In this document: positions 31,435 through 43,145 of the stretch, piece by piece | How positions within the stretch are numbered: position 1 is the stretch's first letter | Layout: each line of letters opens with the position of its first letter | NCBI GenBank assembly: GCA_958450325.1 | Contig: OY288243.1 | Coordinates: 61,054,606 to 61,118,605, forward strand | Direction: 5' to 3' | DNA from: Agrostemma githago | Taxonomy: Eukaryota; Streptophyta; Magnoliopsida; Caryophyllales; Caryophyllaceae | DNA length: 64,000 nucleotides | The notes under the pieces: model-generated | What the model was told of the DNA's origin: nothing | The model's input: only the letters and a program-made list of their open reading frames with translations | Databases searched by the model: none | Position numbers and translations under genes: made by a program

Positions 31435-34400
31435 TAACCGGATATGCCAACTGTCTTTATAGCCATTATTGACAAGACAAACCTTACTGTCTCATTACCA
31501 AATAAGTTTGTCTTGGTAACAAATAACCATTTGAAACCAATATGCTTTATACTTTTAGGTAATGAAACGATTCCAAAGTGTCTTTATCAGTCAAATGACT
31601 TAATACTTTATTGATGACATATATAAATTCACACATGTATTAGTTAGAACTTTCAATGATTCGGTAAGCTGCTGAAGTAATACTTTTCTACTGTTTCATC
31701 ATCTAACTCTTAATCTTGAATGTATGCAATATGTAAATCTGTTAGTACACTGTAATATGTCAGTCCTGACACAAAAGCAATGTAATCCTCTGAAACTGCA
31801 TTCATTCTTCCTTAGTGAATTTCCTTAATAACAATTGTTCTTGAGGTATTTGAGTTTGTTATACTAGAATGATCTTGCGATCCTTTATAATGAGACGTAG
31901 GATCATGTCCATAAGTCCCTTTTATTTCCCCCAAACTCAATAACCTCAATGAACCCATATTATCTGTCTTAAAGTAACTTGCGTGTGGGATCATTACTTT
32001 ATATATTACCCTTAATCCTTATAAAGTTATACAACTATTACCTCTAGAGTTTATATATTATCCTTAAGTCCAACTATTACCTTAAAACGAAAAACATTCT
32101 TAATTATTTGGACATACCTTACGTGTAAATAATTTACACTATAATCAACCAATAGTATTGTTGTACATACCTTTATCCACAAAAAAACAAGCTGCATTTC
32201 TAAAATTACTTCTAGAGTCATTTAGGAAAGAGTGTGAATAATCATACTCCTATCAAGCCCCAAGATCTTACTTTGCACACATAATACACCATACATATTT
32301 AAACCTTCATATGGTGCAATCTTTAATGTAAGATCAAACATCTCTAGCAAGTATTCGAAATAACCTTGATGTTATTATCCTGAATAGTCAATTTGTCAAA
32401 GTGTTTCCACTTATAATCGACATGACATCTTTAATCCTGCACCGAGAATATATCTCAATCAAATATATGATAAAACGTCTAGGAACTTGAAACTTCTCAA
32501 GATCGAGATATAAATATCATACATAATTTTGTCTACAAATCAATATAGTGATGTGAACTAATAATACAACTTAAAACATAAAATAGTTCACATATCCTTA
32601 TATATCAATTATAAGACATCCTAAGTCTTTTTGATATCTATTTTCTATTTTCGTCTTTATTCCCCTTCAATATGAGAATCCGAAATAGAAGGGTCAATAA
32701 TTTCATTCTGACACAACTTTAATAATTCTTTTAATGTTTCATACCGAAAAGAAATTATTGTCCTCAATTCTTTATATCCACTAGAGTTTTAATGCAAGTT
32801 TTAAATAATATTCCAATCTAAGCTATATAAAATTATCAAAAATGACAACTTTACCATTATTTGAATTAGGAAAATAAATAATTAATTATTTCTCAATGGA
32901 CAATGAGCCAAATTTGACCAAACAAAAAATAATTGAACTCCACCAAAAGGCAGTACCGAAAATTTTCCAGATTCAAATAAAATAACAAGTCAATAATGAT
33001 AACTAAATTAGTCGATTGTCTCAAACTCAGATGATGTCATGCCCTGAATAGATGAATCTTTCATCACCAATTGACATACAACATCTTAGATTCTTACTTC
33101 TACTTGCATTAATGTACTTATGTGAATGAAAAAACCAAATCCGCCACAAAACATGATTGGATATAATAATTAACCTTAGACAAATCTTAAATGAGAAGTG
33201 TATCATTACCGACACGCGATGAGGCGTACAAACTAGTACTATATTCCTTATGTGTCCGTACTCGTAACAAGCCAACAACCAATAACTTTATCCTTATCTT
33301 GTTATTCTTAGAGTTTGACACTTGCAGCTTATTTAATAGGAACGATGCCCTTAAATATGTCCTTAATGTCGCATTAAACAATCATTAAACACATGCATTA
33401 AATTTTCTACTCCACAAAAAACACGTGAGTCCACACGATATTTTCATCCTTATGAGTAGCACAATCATACATTCTCAATGTTGTGTTAAGATTGTGACGA
33501 CCCAAAATAAGTATTTACATTCTCTTACCATTCATTTAAATAAATGGCGATATCCGAATTGAGAATATAACTTGAATATGACAGATATAATGAACAATAA
33601 TGTCAATTTGATGAACAAAACAATATTTTCATATTTTGAATAAATTCAAACAGTATATAATGTTTTTGCATATTTAATATTTAGCCGTTGGGCATAAATA
33701 ATTAACTAAGCATTGACACTATAATTAAATAATCGTGATCAAATACTGACGATAAACTCATGTCGAAAACTAAGCCTTTCTTTGGGCCGACTTAGCATAC
33801 ACATGAAAATACCAGATAATCGTCACATATTTATCACCCGAAATTGTATATGTATTCGGTCAAATAATGGTCTTCCTTTGGGCCGACCATTATCCGCATG
33901 ATTACACATACAACCAAACTTAAAAACCGAATGTTTGAATTTACTCTCCATTAAAAAAAACTGTATGGACATAAGCCTTATGAGTGTCATAAACTTAACG
34001 ACACTCCCTTAACTTGTATTTCATATTCGAATATTGGCATTCCCATCATAACAAGATACCTAGCACAACATCTAATCTCACCTTTGGACGATAATTAGAC
34101 TTGTAAGTGGTACTATTGGTGCAGTAATAAAATATTAACAGTAAGATCATGTCAAATGTCAAGTCTTCCTTTAGGTCGACTTAACGTCTACACGTGAACC
34201 GAATAACTGTTACATATTTACCACCACAAGTATGATTGAATTTCGGACAAATAATGGACTTCCTTTGAGCCGACCATTATCCGCATGAAATTCAATCACA
34301 CACAATCGTCTAATTATTTAAATTATCTAATATGCGCAATAGAGGCTACTTTGGCAACGTATTGTTTCGATCAAACAATCCAAATATTAGACGTCTTATA

Positions 34401-35190
34401 AAAAAGAAATAGCCAATATTATTGATATCGAAATCAAGTTCTTTTAATCAAACCGTAATTAACGAGTGACTGAAACCTTAAATGATAAAAGAAATTACAA
34501 CCCAAAGTTCTTTCATCATACAAGTCAACTTGTCAATTATAAATACGCGACAATAATCGCAACCGAAATTCCAAATAGGTCCTAATTCATACCTAAAAAC
34601 TTAATATACGACAATAATCAAATATACGAGACCATTATACATCATATGACTGAATACCAAACAAAATTATGAATCAACTACAATTGATTTAAAAAAACTA
34701 AACATCGTATAAACTGAATAGCCAATTATGAGAATCTGAAACTTAATATCCAAAATATAACGCTTTAATCTTTATATAACTTCATCGATTGCGTATCTAA
34801 AAACGTTCAAACATATACTCCACACGTAAACAGTCCTAATGTCACAAAATAAAATTATAATCCAAATGTGACGTGCTACTGAGTATAAAGTAATTTAGGC
34901 AAACTAAACATCTTAATCATACGAGTACATGCATATATGAGCTGAAAATTAAATCAACTCCCAATTTGTTGCGTAAGCAGGCCCAATCACAATTTAGATG
35001 CAATCAAAACATGACAACACATTACCATGGCAGACCAAGTTTAATTTGCGGCAAGATTAAGTCAATTAAGAAGTAAAAACAATTATGCGGCAACAACATA
35101 CTGTCCATACGGAGGATCTTAGTCCAAAAATTTAAGACGAAACATCAAATAAATCGAATAAATCTGATCCAAATAATTCAGTATGAAGAC
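31435..35190 (-). other. Copia internal region (leader and decayed 5' part), no ORF
   Basis: AT-rich, dense in stops on both strands. A duplicated segment with CTTCCTTTGGGCCGACCATT lies at about 33750-33915 and 34130-34310. I see no gag domain or zinc knuckle. This is either a long untranslated leader of a non-autonomous copia or fully decayed coding sequence. Confidence 0.5.
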
Positions 35191-35203
35191 GGCTCTGATA
35201 CCA
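35191..35203 (-). other. Primer binding site of the copia element
   Basis: TGGTATCAGAGCC on the minus strand is an exact match to the initiator-Met-tRNA primer site typical of Ty1/copia, 2 bp from the 5' LTR. Confidence 0.92.
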
Positions 35204-35205
35204 AT

Positions 35206-35702
35206 TGTTAGATTTAATCTGACCCAAGACTGAAACTTCGTACTAAATTAATTGGTACTAAACTATAATTAGTTGTAGCGGAAGCGTACCTGATAATATT
35301 GATAGATTAACTTACGTCTACGTTGGTCTTCTGGTTTAGGTCTTCTAACAGACACACTTGCCTTTTGGGTTTCTCCATACCGATGGGATATATGTGAGAT
35401 TAGGTCAAAAAGTGTGCTGTTAGGGACCATAACCCTGACTATATATAAGGATGGGTGGTTAAACCCTGATGACCTATATCAGTCGCCTTTAGTGGATAAG
35501 CCCATCATATATCCCATAAAGCTCTAATGGGTCTCTACACTATTATAGTATCCGACCCATACTTTATAAGACGTAAATAAGCCCGTAGTATTTGTATTAT
35601 GACGGATCACGTATTTGGGCTCAACTTTAATGATAGCTAATAAATACAATAAGTTCAAATAATGTTGTCCACATATATTGTATTAAACCCATAATTCTTA
35701 CA
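35206..35702 (-). repeat. 5' LTR of the copia element
   Basis: 497 bp, TG...CA ends, followed by AACTA (35703-35707), equal to 10423-10427. Confidence 0.95.
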
Positions 35703-35707
35703 AACTA

Positions 35708-36515
35708 AACAAAAAAAATATTTTTCTTTAATCTCATCCAATTAATTAAGAAGCATACCAAATTAATACACTGCTAATAGTGTGCAATTGTCTAACTCGA
35801 ATAGTTTTGCAAAATAGTAAAAAAATCATGCAGCCAATCCATTCTTTTAAAGCTTCAGCTTTCTCTCTAGAACTTCTTAGAGTTCCTACTAAATTCAATT
35901 AGCATTCAAACAACCTTACTTTGTGGCAACAACTTGAATTAACAAATATGGCAATATGACACTTTACCATGATATGCAACTTGCATTGAAATCAATTAAC
36001 AAAGATATCTCTGATTCTCGCTGAAATTAAACAAACAAAGACTGAATAAATGGAAATAGGTACAATGAACGGCCTTTATCAATAACTTGGGAAGAGGAGG
36101 TTTCGACAAGTATTTCTGTAATTTTTGAACACTACCCACCATTCAAAACAAAATATGCTGTGACAACTAAACAAACATCAAGACAAAATTATCAAAAACA
36201 AGTGAATCCACTTACGAGTTGGAGCAATTTTATACAGTAATCTGACGAACTAGAATGTATTGTCCTTCCTATGCTGCATGTATGATTAATTAGGAATTGA
36301 GAATTACTTAGGAATTTGGGGGCTGACGTTTAGCAGGGGTAGAGGGGGAATTGAGATTAACTGAGATTAATTGAATAATTGGGAGAGGAATTGAGATTAA
36401 TTGAATAATTGTAATCTTTCGTGATGGGACCGAGAATTACACATGCATAAAGTTGACCCAAACCTTCTATGATTCTATCAGTGTCATAAACCCATTTTCT
36501 TTGTAATGAGTAATT
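35708..36515. other. AT-rich sequence upstream of the Helitron exons
   Basis: No ORF or RNA gene seen. It was contiguous with 9252-10427 before the copia insertion and may be the 5' part of the Helitron or older host sequence. A short duplicated phrase GAATTGAGATTAA...TTGAATAATT occurs near 36350-36410. Confidence 0.4.
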
Positions 36516-36684
36516 TTCTCTTGTGACGGATATATTGTCACAAATTGATGGACATGTCAAATAATATCACTTGATTAGAAAAGACAAGAGTATGAAGTAA
36601 CACATGGTTTATCTTTATTTACCAAAGTGAATATTATTTGACCCGTCGCACGTTTGTGACGGATATCTCCGTCACAAACAAGAA
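36516..36684. mobile_element. MITE-like inverted-repeat element
   Basis: CTCTTGTGACGGATAT...GTCAAATAATATC at the left is mirrored by GAATATTATTTGAC...GACGGATATCTCCGTCACAA at the right, giving imperfect TIRs of about 50 bp in 170 bp. No coding capacity. No clear target duplication could be fixed by eye. Confidence 0.5.
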
Positions 36685-36956
36685 CTATTATTCTTTGATA
36701 CTATTGTCTATTGGAGAGATTTGATGTTAGTCATTAATACATTTGACTATGATTTCAGGTGACGATGAATCAGATGAAGGTATGTAGCTTTAACTTATAT
36801 ACTCCGCACCCCATGCTCACAAATATGTACAACCACTTTGACGTTAGTAATTAATTCATCTATTGCAATGATATTCATTGATCTTCGTGTGTCTTCTAAT
36901 GTCCGCAGAGGAGAATAATGGCGCATACACATCAGGGGAAGGTATAATATGGTCAT

Positions 36957-38582
36957 TGATAAGTGTAGTTTGTAGTGCCTATTTCGTAGTATTTTGGTCC
37001 CATTTTCCTTGTGGAATCGCTCCTTGGGAGCGATTCATGGGCTACTTATGCTTCCTCTAGCTCGTTTCAGGTTCCCGAGACGATTCATGAGGAGTTGGAG
37101 TGATTCCGACTCCATACATACACTTTTCGGAGCCAACGAAGCGGAGGAACGATCACTCGATGCCTTGGATTCGACCCCGAGACCTTGGGACCCAATCCTG
37201 AGCCTCCGAGACCCGATCCCGAGTCCCGAGAATCGATGAGAAGTTCATGTGAAGCAAGGAGGAACCAAAAGGATTATATTGGAGGCCTACAAGACTCATC
37301 CCCGACGGGTATGCACCTCATCCCGTCGGGGATGAAGTGCGCTTTTAGAGGAGCCACTGCCAGGCCGTCCTGGTGGGGACCAACCCGTCCCGGTCGGGAT
37401 GACCCCGTCCCGATCGGGATCGGCGTGCTGTAGCCGGACTTCCTTATTTCATCCTCCTTCATTCTTGTACCCCTATATATACTTACCTCTTGTATTGTTT
37501 ATGTATCCTACCTTAGTTTAGACTCTCTTAAGCCTCTCTACAAGTTATAAACCCTAGATTTAGTTCCTCACATTAGCAAAAATCTCTCTTTAATCTTTAG
37601 TTAATTCTAGTTAATCTTAGTTAATTAGTTCTTGTATTAAGAAGATACTTGAAGATTTCTCCAAGCTTGACAACCTTGGGATTATTTTGGGGTTTCTTAT
37701 TTATACAAGATTGCATCTTTTCTTCATCCTATTGTTGGTATAACTTTCTTTACTCTTGTTCTTTGTTATTAATTCAAGTTTGAATCTTTACTTAGTGTTG
37801 ATTGTTATTGTTCATATTGTTCTTGATGATGAATGTTAGGGTTATGGTGTTGTTTTCTCTTTTCATTGTTGTAGTTAGTTTGATTATGAGTGAGTAGTTT
37901 ACTTGTGGGTTAGTAGGGGGATTAAGGGTAGGATATGGGTGATTAGGGTTTGATTAGGGGTAAAGGGTGAATCTTTGTTGTTAGTCACATACTTGGCACA
38001 CCATGTGTTTGTTGAATTGCTTGTTTGAGTTGTAGTGGCCATGCTTCTCATGCTAGTCTTCTTCTACTCATTGTTTGTTTTGTGTGTGGACATGTTGAGA
38101 ATAGTCATTACACATACCATGTGGACTAGGGTTTAGACGCTATCAATGCTAAACCCACCTTGACATCGGTTTAAGTTGCGACCGCCCGGACCGAATCTAG
38201 CAATTAGGGAACATCTACACCCTTAACCACCCAAGTCACCCTACTACACTTATGAACCCGACCTAACCCACTTCTTCATCATATTTGATTCAACTTATTA
38301 GTTAGTCATCATTTCTTTAGTTTGCTAGTTAGTTTGATTATTAGCATTGTTTAGCATTGTTATAGTCTAGTTCATCATTCGTCTAGTTCTTACCTCTCCT
38401 CCATCATAGTTTTCCATTTATCGCTATTTGTGTTTGTTTGTGTGACCTAGTCTCGTTTTAGGCCAACCTAGTCTAAGCATTGCGACACCGTCTCCGTGGA
38501 CACGACCCGACTTACCCTAACTACCGTTAGGTGCTAGCCGGTTATTATTTGGTGGCAGGATCCACGACAAATCCCACCATCA
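36957..38582 (+). repeat. 5' LTR of the Athila-like element
   Basis: 1,626 bp, from TGATAAGTGTAGTTTGTAG to ...CACCATCA, then the PBS. U3 holds GC-rich palindromes (37297-37427) and a TATA motif CCTATATATACTTAC near 37471. Confidence 0.93.
37297..37427 (+). promoter_or_regulatory. GC-rich palindrome cluster in the Athila LTR U3
   Basis: CATCCCCGACGGG (37297-37309) pairs exactly with CCCGTCGGGGATG (37322-37334). Two further near-palindromes, CCCGTCCCGGTCGGGATG and CCCGTCCCGATCGGGATC, lie at about 37388-37427, 45-80 bp upstream of the TATA motif. The right LTR has the same cluster at about 45384-45514. Confidence 0.65.
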
Positions 38583-38585
38583 ATT

Positions 38586-38603
38586 TGGCGCCGTTGCCGG
38601 GGA
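38586..38603 (+). other. Primer binding site of the Athila-like element
   Basis: TGGCGCCGTTGCCGGGGA, the tRNA-Asp-type PBS typical of Athila, 3 bp after the LTR. Confidence 0.93.
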
Positions 38604-38808
38604 CGGTGCATTGTTTAGACTTTGTTTGCTTATTTTTAGACTTAGTTACTCTTCTTTGTGCCCTTCTATCATCTCTTGTGAATATTCTCTAGTTTTTCTT
38701 GTTTTCTTATCTTTCTTTTCTCTTTGTCTCTAGTTGTGCTTGTTTATTGTCGTTACCTAGTGCCCATAAAGCACTAGGTGTTCTCACGTTTGTTCTAGTG
38801 TGTAGTGT

Positions 38809-40818
38809 ATGCCTAGGCGGGGAGGCGAATTCTTTCTCTTTAATCCAGAGCCGGAGAGGCTTTTTCGAGCTTTTCGCCAACGGACGATTAACCGGGTTAG
38901 GATCTCTCAACCAAGTGCAAGCAATACTCATCAAGAGCAAGCTCAAGGAAGCGATTTTGAGCAAGCATCTCAAGAGACGGCCGAAGGGAATTTCACCAAT
39001 CCCTTTGGATATTCTTCTCCTAGTTCCCCCTCTTCATCCACATCAACACCATCTACACCACCATCTTCTCCCTTATATCCAAGAATGCCTAAGTTTTCTT
39101 CTCACTCTACATTCACGGAAGACGTCTTGCCGGGACCCAATGCTCTACCGGCCGCTTATGCCGGAAATTTTACGGCCAAGACTCACTTCATCCAACTTGT
39201 GGAGAGGAACCAATTTAGTGGTTTGCCCACCGAAGACCCGCACCAACACATGGAGACTTTCTTCGATTATTGCGACGCTATCTCTCAACCCGGGGTTACG
39301 CAAGATCAAATCCGATGGGTGCTATTTCCATTCTCATTAATTGGAAAAGCGAAGCAATGGATCAAGAGTCTCGATAGGGCAACCATGGGAATCGACACTT
39401 GGAAAAAGCTTGCATTGGCTTTCTACCAAACATTCTACCCTCCGGAGAAGAAAAATTTGCTTAGGGCCTCCATCACCGGTTTCCAACAACGGGATGAAGA
39501 GAGCCTATATGAAGCTTGGGAGCGGTTTAAGTCTTTGGTTAGATCGTGCCCCCATCATGGACTTTCACAATGGTTCTTAGTACAACAATTTTGGAACGGT
39601 CTTTATGAGGACTCAAGAACTATACTTAACATGGGCTCCAATGGTAGGTTCACCGAGGTCGATGATGACCAAACTTGGGCGAGAATTGTTGAAATGACGG
39701 TGCATAATTCGCAATACTCTAGGCCTAGGAAGGCAAATCGAGGGGGTAGGCACGAGGTTGATGCTATTATTCAATTAAGCATTGACCTTGGAGCCCAATT
39801 GAAGACACATATGGAGACCATTGACAAGAAGCTCCAAGGCCACCTCACTCAAGTTCAAAGCATTGGTTCCTCCAACCAAGCCTCAATTCATGAAGTTAAT
39901 GCTTTGGGATTTGCACCTCCTTTGCCTTATTATGGGATGTGTGATACTTGTGGAATCGTTGGTCATGACCCTATGCATTGTCGAGGGAGTATTGAGCAAG
40001 TGAATGCCTTTCAAGCATTCAAGCAAGGTGCTTCCTATTCTAATCAATACCAAGCTTCCAATCAAGTCCCTCAACAACAAGCTTTTCAACACCAACAACA
40101 ACATCGTCCTTATGTTCCACCTCCCTTAAGGGACAACAACCAAGGTTATCAAGGCAACTCAATGCCCTTTAACAACTTCAAGCAAAATAACCAAGGTACC
40201 TTCCACAACAACAATCAAGGGTTCCAACAAGGGAACTTCAATCAAGGCGGTTTCCAAGGAAACCAAAATTTCCAAAGACAACAAAACCACAACAATGGCA
40301 TTAATCAAGGCAATTCTCATTGGTTCCAAGGGAACCATCAACAACAACAAGCAACTCAAGCTAACCGTCAAGAAAGCAAGCCTAGGAGTCGATCTCCTAT
40401 TCATGACTATGGTACTCCATTAGCCCTCACCGATACTCCACATAATCCATCATCTCCACCTTGGGGATTCGACATTCAAAAATCTATGATGGATATGCAA
40501 AAGAGTCAAATGGACATAACAAGAAACCACCAAGAGCTCTTTGCTTATATTCAAGGGGAAAACGCAACAAGAGATGCCCGTATGAAGATGCTTGAAACTC
40601 AAGTATCTCAACTTGCTTCGGGGAGCTCCTCAAGACAAAAAGGGCAACTACCTTCTCAAGGTGAAACACCAAAATTTGAGCATGTAAATGCCATCACCAC
40701 AAGGAGAGGTACATCTTATGACTCCCCCCATTCCCTAGTGAGCAAGAGCCAATGCAAGAACCGACAAAGAAAATGGCATCTCCAATTCAAGAAAGCTCAA
40801 GCTTTGATAATCCAATAG
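38809..40818 (+). CDS. gag: Athila-like Gag
   Basis: 669 codons from ATG 38809 (MPRRGGEFFLF). Capsid-type Retrotrans_gag domain around residues 105-290 (FIQLVERNQFSGLPTEDPHQ; later WKKLALAFYQTFYPPEKKN). A zinc knuckle CDTCGIVGHDPMHC (C-x2-C-x4-H-x4-C) lies near residues 377-390, then a Gln/Asn-rich stretch (about 395-530) that probably is disordered, and a KSQMDITRNHQELFAYIQ helix. Gag packages RNA and builds the particle. The frame runs past TTYDSPHSLVS into 25-odd unrelated codons, whereas the protease reads in another frame from a C6 run at 40724-40729. A 1-nt change there would rejoin gag to protease. Confidence 0.9.
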   Translation: MPRRGGEFFLFNPEPERLFRAFRQRTINRVRISQPSASNTHQEQAQGSDFEQASQETAEGNFTNPFGYSSPSSPSSSTSTPSTPPSSPLYPRMPKFSSHSTFTEDVLPGPNALPAAYAGNFTAKTHFIQLVERNQFSGLPTEDPHQHMETFFDYCDAISQPGVTQDQIRWVLFPFSLIGKAKQWIKSLDRATMGIDTWKKLALAFYQTFYPPEKKNLLRASITGFQQRDEESLYEAWERFKSLVRSCPHHGLSQWFLVQQFWNGLYEDSRTILNMGSNGRFTEVDDDQTWARIVEMTVHNSQYSRPRKANRGGRHEVDAIIQLSIDLGAQLKTHMETIDKKLQGHLTQVQSIGSSNQASIHEVNALGFAPPLPYYGMCDTCGIVGHDPMHCRGSIEQVNAFQAFKQGASYSNQYQASNQVPQQQAFQHQQQHRPYVPPPLRDNNQGYQGNSMPFNNFKQNNQGTFHNNNQGFQQGNFNQGGFQGNQNFQRQQNHNNGINQGNSHWFQGNHQQQQATQANRQESKPRSRSPIHDYGTPLALTDTPHNPSSPPWGFDIQKSMMDMQKSQMDITRNHQELFAYIQGENATRDARMKMLETQVSQLASGSSSRQKGQLPSQGETPKFEHVNAITTRRGTSYDSPHSLVSKSQCKNRQRKWHLQFKKAQALIIQ

Positions 40819-42011
40819 AGGAGCAAGTCTTATGGGAGATTGAGAAACTCCAACAAGACAAGCTTCCCCCACTTCAAGCAAAAGACAAGGGTAAAAGGAA
40901 GGTGTCATTTGAGGAGTCTACCCCGATTGAGCAAAATAAATACCAAATCAAGTTGCCTTTCCCATCAAGGCAAATGAAGACTAAGGTGGGCACTCAATAC
41001 GACAAGTTCCTTAACATTGTGAAGAAGTTGGATGTGAGTGTCCCATTCACCGAGCTACTTACCCAAATCCCGGCATATGGAAAATTTATGAGAGAAATAT
41101 TGGCTAGGAAGAGATCCGTCGACAAGGAAGAGACCATTGCGTTCACAAGAGTGGTGAGCGAGCTCATTCAAGGTTCTACGCTTCCAAAGTTGAAGGATCC
41201 GGGTAGATTTTCGATCCCTTGCATCATAGGCCACTACAAGATCGAAAGAGCATTATGTGATTTGGGTGCGAGTGTGAGCATCATTCCTTATTCTATTTGT
41301 TGCCGACATGGGATGAAGGAGCTTAAAAGTACTTCTATCACGCTCCAAATGGCCGATAGTTCATTCAACCGACCATTGGGGATGCTAGAGGATGTGCCGG
41401 TGAGAATCGGTAAGTTCTTCATTCCGGTTGACTTCATCGTGCTCGATATGCGGGAAGATGCAATCACGCCCATTATTCTTGGGCGCCCATTTCTACACAC
41501 CGCCGGTGCTATGATCGATGTGAAGAATGGTAGGATCACCTTCGAGTTAGGCGAAGAGAAGCTAGTGTTTGACCTCCAAGGTAACACTTCGCCTACTAAT
41601 GATGAGTCTTGCAATATGATCCAAGCCACTAAAGACATCGATCTAGGGGGAGAATCGGGACAACGCTTGAAAAAGAACTCTTGTGAACTTGAAGATGATG
41701 ACTCCGAGAATGGAGAGGATGAGTGCCCATTTCATGGGCTTGATGACAAGTTGAAAAGCAAGGAGAAGGATGAGCCTCCCTTGGGGCCACATGAGGACCG
41801 ATGGACGTTTGGGTATATCCCCAAAGACCAAAAGTACAAGTTCAAGTCATTGAACTTGGAAGATCGGGATGCCCCGGGAACGTCAAGGCAAGGCCATGAA
41901 GAGCCTTGGTATGTGGTCGGTTATATATCGAGCTTGATTGAAGACTTTGCTAGGGCCTTCGACTTGTTCCTTCGTGCCCTTGATGGGGATGGAACTAGTT
42001 TTGGTTGTTGA
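40733..42011 (+). CDS. Athila-like aspartic protease region
   Basis: Open frame overlapping the end of gag, with an in-frame ATG at 40752 (MQEPTKKMASPIQESSSFDN). A linker with KYQIKLPFPSRQMK and LLTQIPAYGKFMREILARKR leads to the protease: CDLGASVSIIPYSICCRHGM with the catalytic DLGA, then LQMADSS and PIILGRPFLHTAGAMIDVKN. After VFDL comes an acidic tail (ENGEDECPFH), and the frame ends at TGA 42009-42011 just where RT should begin. Translation probably needs joining to gag, as a polyprotein. The catalytic Asp is present. RT, RNase H and integrase have been deleted downstream. Confidence 0.85.
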
Positions 42012-42320
42012 AAAAGATTGAAGAATGCACCACCTTGGTTTGACGGAGTTCCACAAGAACCGTCTCTTTGTATATATCTCTTTCTCTTGTAGTTTGTTTG
42101 GTTTTGTGAATTTCCTGATTTTATGGATGATTGATGAGCGTTGTGAGGGAGGGAATTTGATGTGTTATTTGAGTTTATTGTGATAGGTGTGAAGTGAAAG
42201 TGATTCCTAGGGAAGAGCGGTCATTGTTGGAGCTTGGATTGTGTGAAAGGAAGTCGGTTTTTGAAGCTTGGAACGAGCTTTTGGGAGCTATAGAGGGTTA
42301 GGAGACTCTTCCCGGCCTAG
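42012..42320. other. Post-protease spacer of the Athila-like element
   Basis: No ORF and no RT sequence. It marks the point where pol has been lost. Confidence 0.6.
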
Positions 42321-42326
42321 AAGAGG

Positions 42327-42502
42327 TCATCCCGTCCGGGATGGAAGGCCCATCCCGACCGGGAAGGATGTCATCCCGTCCGGGATGAGGTGCACAAAAG
42401 ATGGGTTCACTGACAGCTCATCCCGACCGGGACGAGGTCTTCCCGACCGGGGCGAGACGGTCATCCCGATCGGGACCACCCACCCCGACCGGGATGGACC
42501 CC
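42327..42502 (+). repeat. Internal array of CCCGAYCGGGATG palindromes
   Basis: About seven copies of TCATCCCG(A/T)CCGGGATG-like palindromes are packed in 175 bp, similar to those in the LTR U3. Downstream are TTTATACCCC (about 42550) and an ATG (42699). ORFs across it are products of the repeat. Confidence 0.75.
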
Positions 42503-42860
42503 CTGTCCTCCTTTGGCTCTTTTCTTCGTTGTTTGAGACCACCCAACCACTTTATACCCCCTCCCAACCTCCCTACATGTCCTTACTCTCATTGTGTGAC
42601 CCTTACACCTCACATACACGTTTTAATCTCATCTCCTTCTCACTTTAGACCGACATTCACATCAAAAACCCCCTCACTATACCTTCCTACCCCAACCATG
42701 GAACCGGATCGCGATTGGAGAGGGATAATGACGACGACTAGCTACGTGCCGATTTGACTCATGAGACGATGGAGCGAGTGAGTTGCTACCCATATGGTAT
42801 GGCAACTATCCTCTCTTTTCCGTTTTTATAGCTTGTCCTCTTTTGTTTATTCCCTTTCCC
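42503..42860 (+). other. Possible remnant of a second promoter and 5' end of an Athila 3' ORF
   Basis: After TTTATACCCC comes pyrimidine-rich leader-like sequence and ATG 42699 (MEPDRDWRGIMTTTSY), then a shifted frame reading DLTHETMERVSCYPYG. Athila elements often have an env-like ORF here, but I cannot recognise it and the frame stops within 20 codons. Confidence 0.3.
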
Positions 42861-42913
42861 TTCTACACTTTTGGGTCATGATGGCCCTCGGGGCCTTGGT
42901 AGTTATTGCTCCC

Positions 42914-43135
42914 GACTCTCGATGACGTGACTACATCGAGAGTCATTTCAAAATCCAAATTTCTCAAGATTTCCACCCCTTTTGTAGGAATTAGTCGGAT
43001 TTGGGCGGAATCCGAGCTAGGTGACTTGATTACACCTAGTCCTCCCCTCCCATTCCCTTTTATTTCCTTCTTTTTATTTTTCTTCCCCCATCCATATCTT
43101 TTTCTTGTCTCGGCCCATGGTGACTTGACTACACC
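42914..43135 (+). repeat. Three hairpins with a shared loop
   Basis: GACTCTCGATG/CATCGAGAGTC (42914-42944), CTAGGTG/CACCTAG (43017-43039) and GGTG/CACC (43119-43135) each enclose a 9-nt loop: ACGTGACTA, ACTTGATTA and ACTTGACTA. Stems differ, loops agree. Confidence 0.7.
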
Positions 43136-43145
43136 CCGGCCGGAC

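Larger units (their letters stand above)
10428..35702 (-). mobile_element. Ty1/copia-type LTR retrotransposon, decayed and holding nested insertions
   Basis: Two near-identical LTRs (10428-10922 and 35206-35702) lie in direct orientation. AACTA flanks both outer ends (10423-10427 and 35703-35707). A perfect initiator-Met-tRNA primer site, TGGTATCAGAGCC on the minus strand, lies at 35203-35191, and a purine tract (AAGTGGGAGC) adjoins the left LTR. The element therefore reads on the minus strand, with its 3' LTR at left. Its own sequence is only 10428 to about 12205 and about 31435-35702; 12211-31410 is inserted material. By eye about 18 LTR differences in 496 bp, the largest of the window. Only degenerate pol remains. 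Confidence 0.93.

Noticed and set aside
37185..37462. ORFs of 62-82 aa in the Athila LTR
   Set aside because: Created by the GC-rich palindromes; present in both LTRs without sign of coding constraint.
38707..40404. ORFs overlapping the Athila gag in other frames (213, 88, 81 aa)
   Set aside because: Shadows of the true gag frame.
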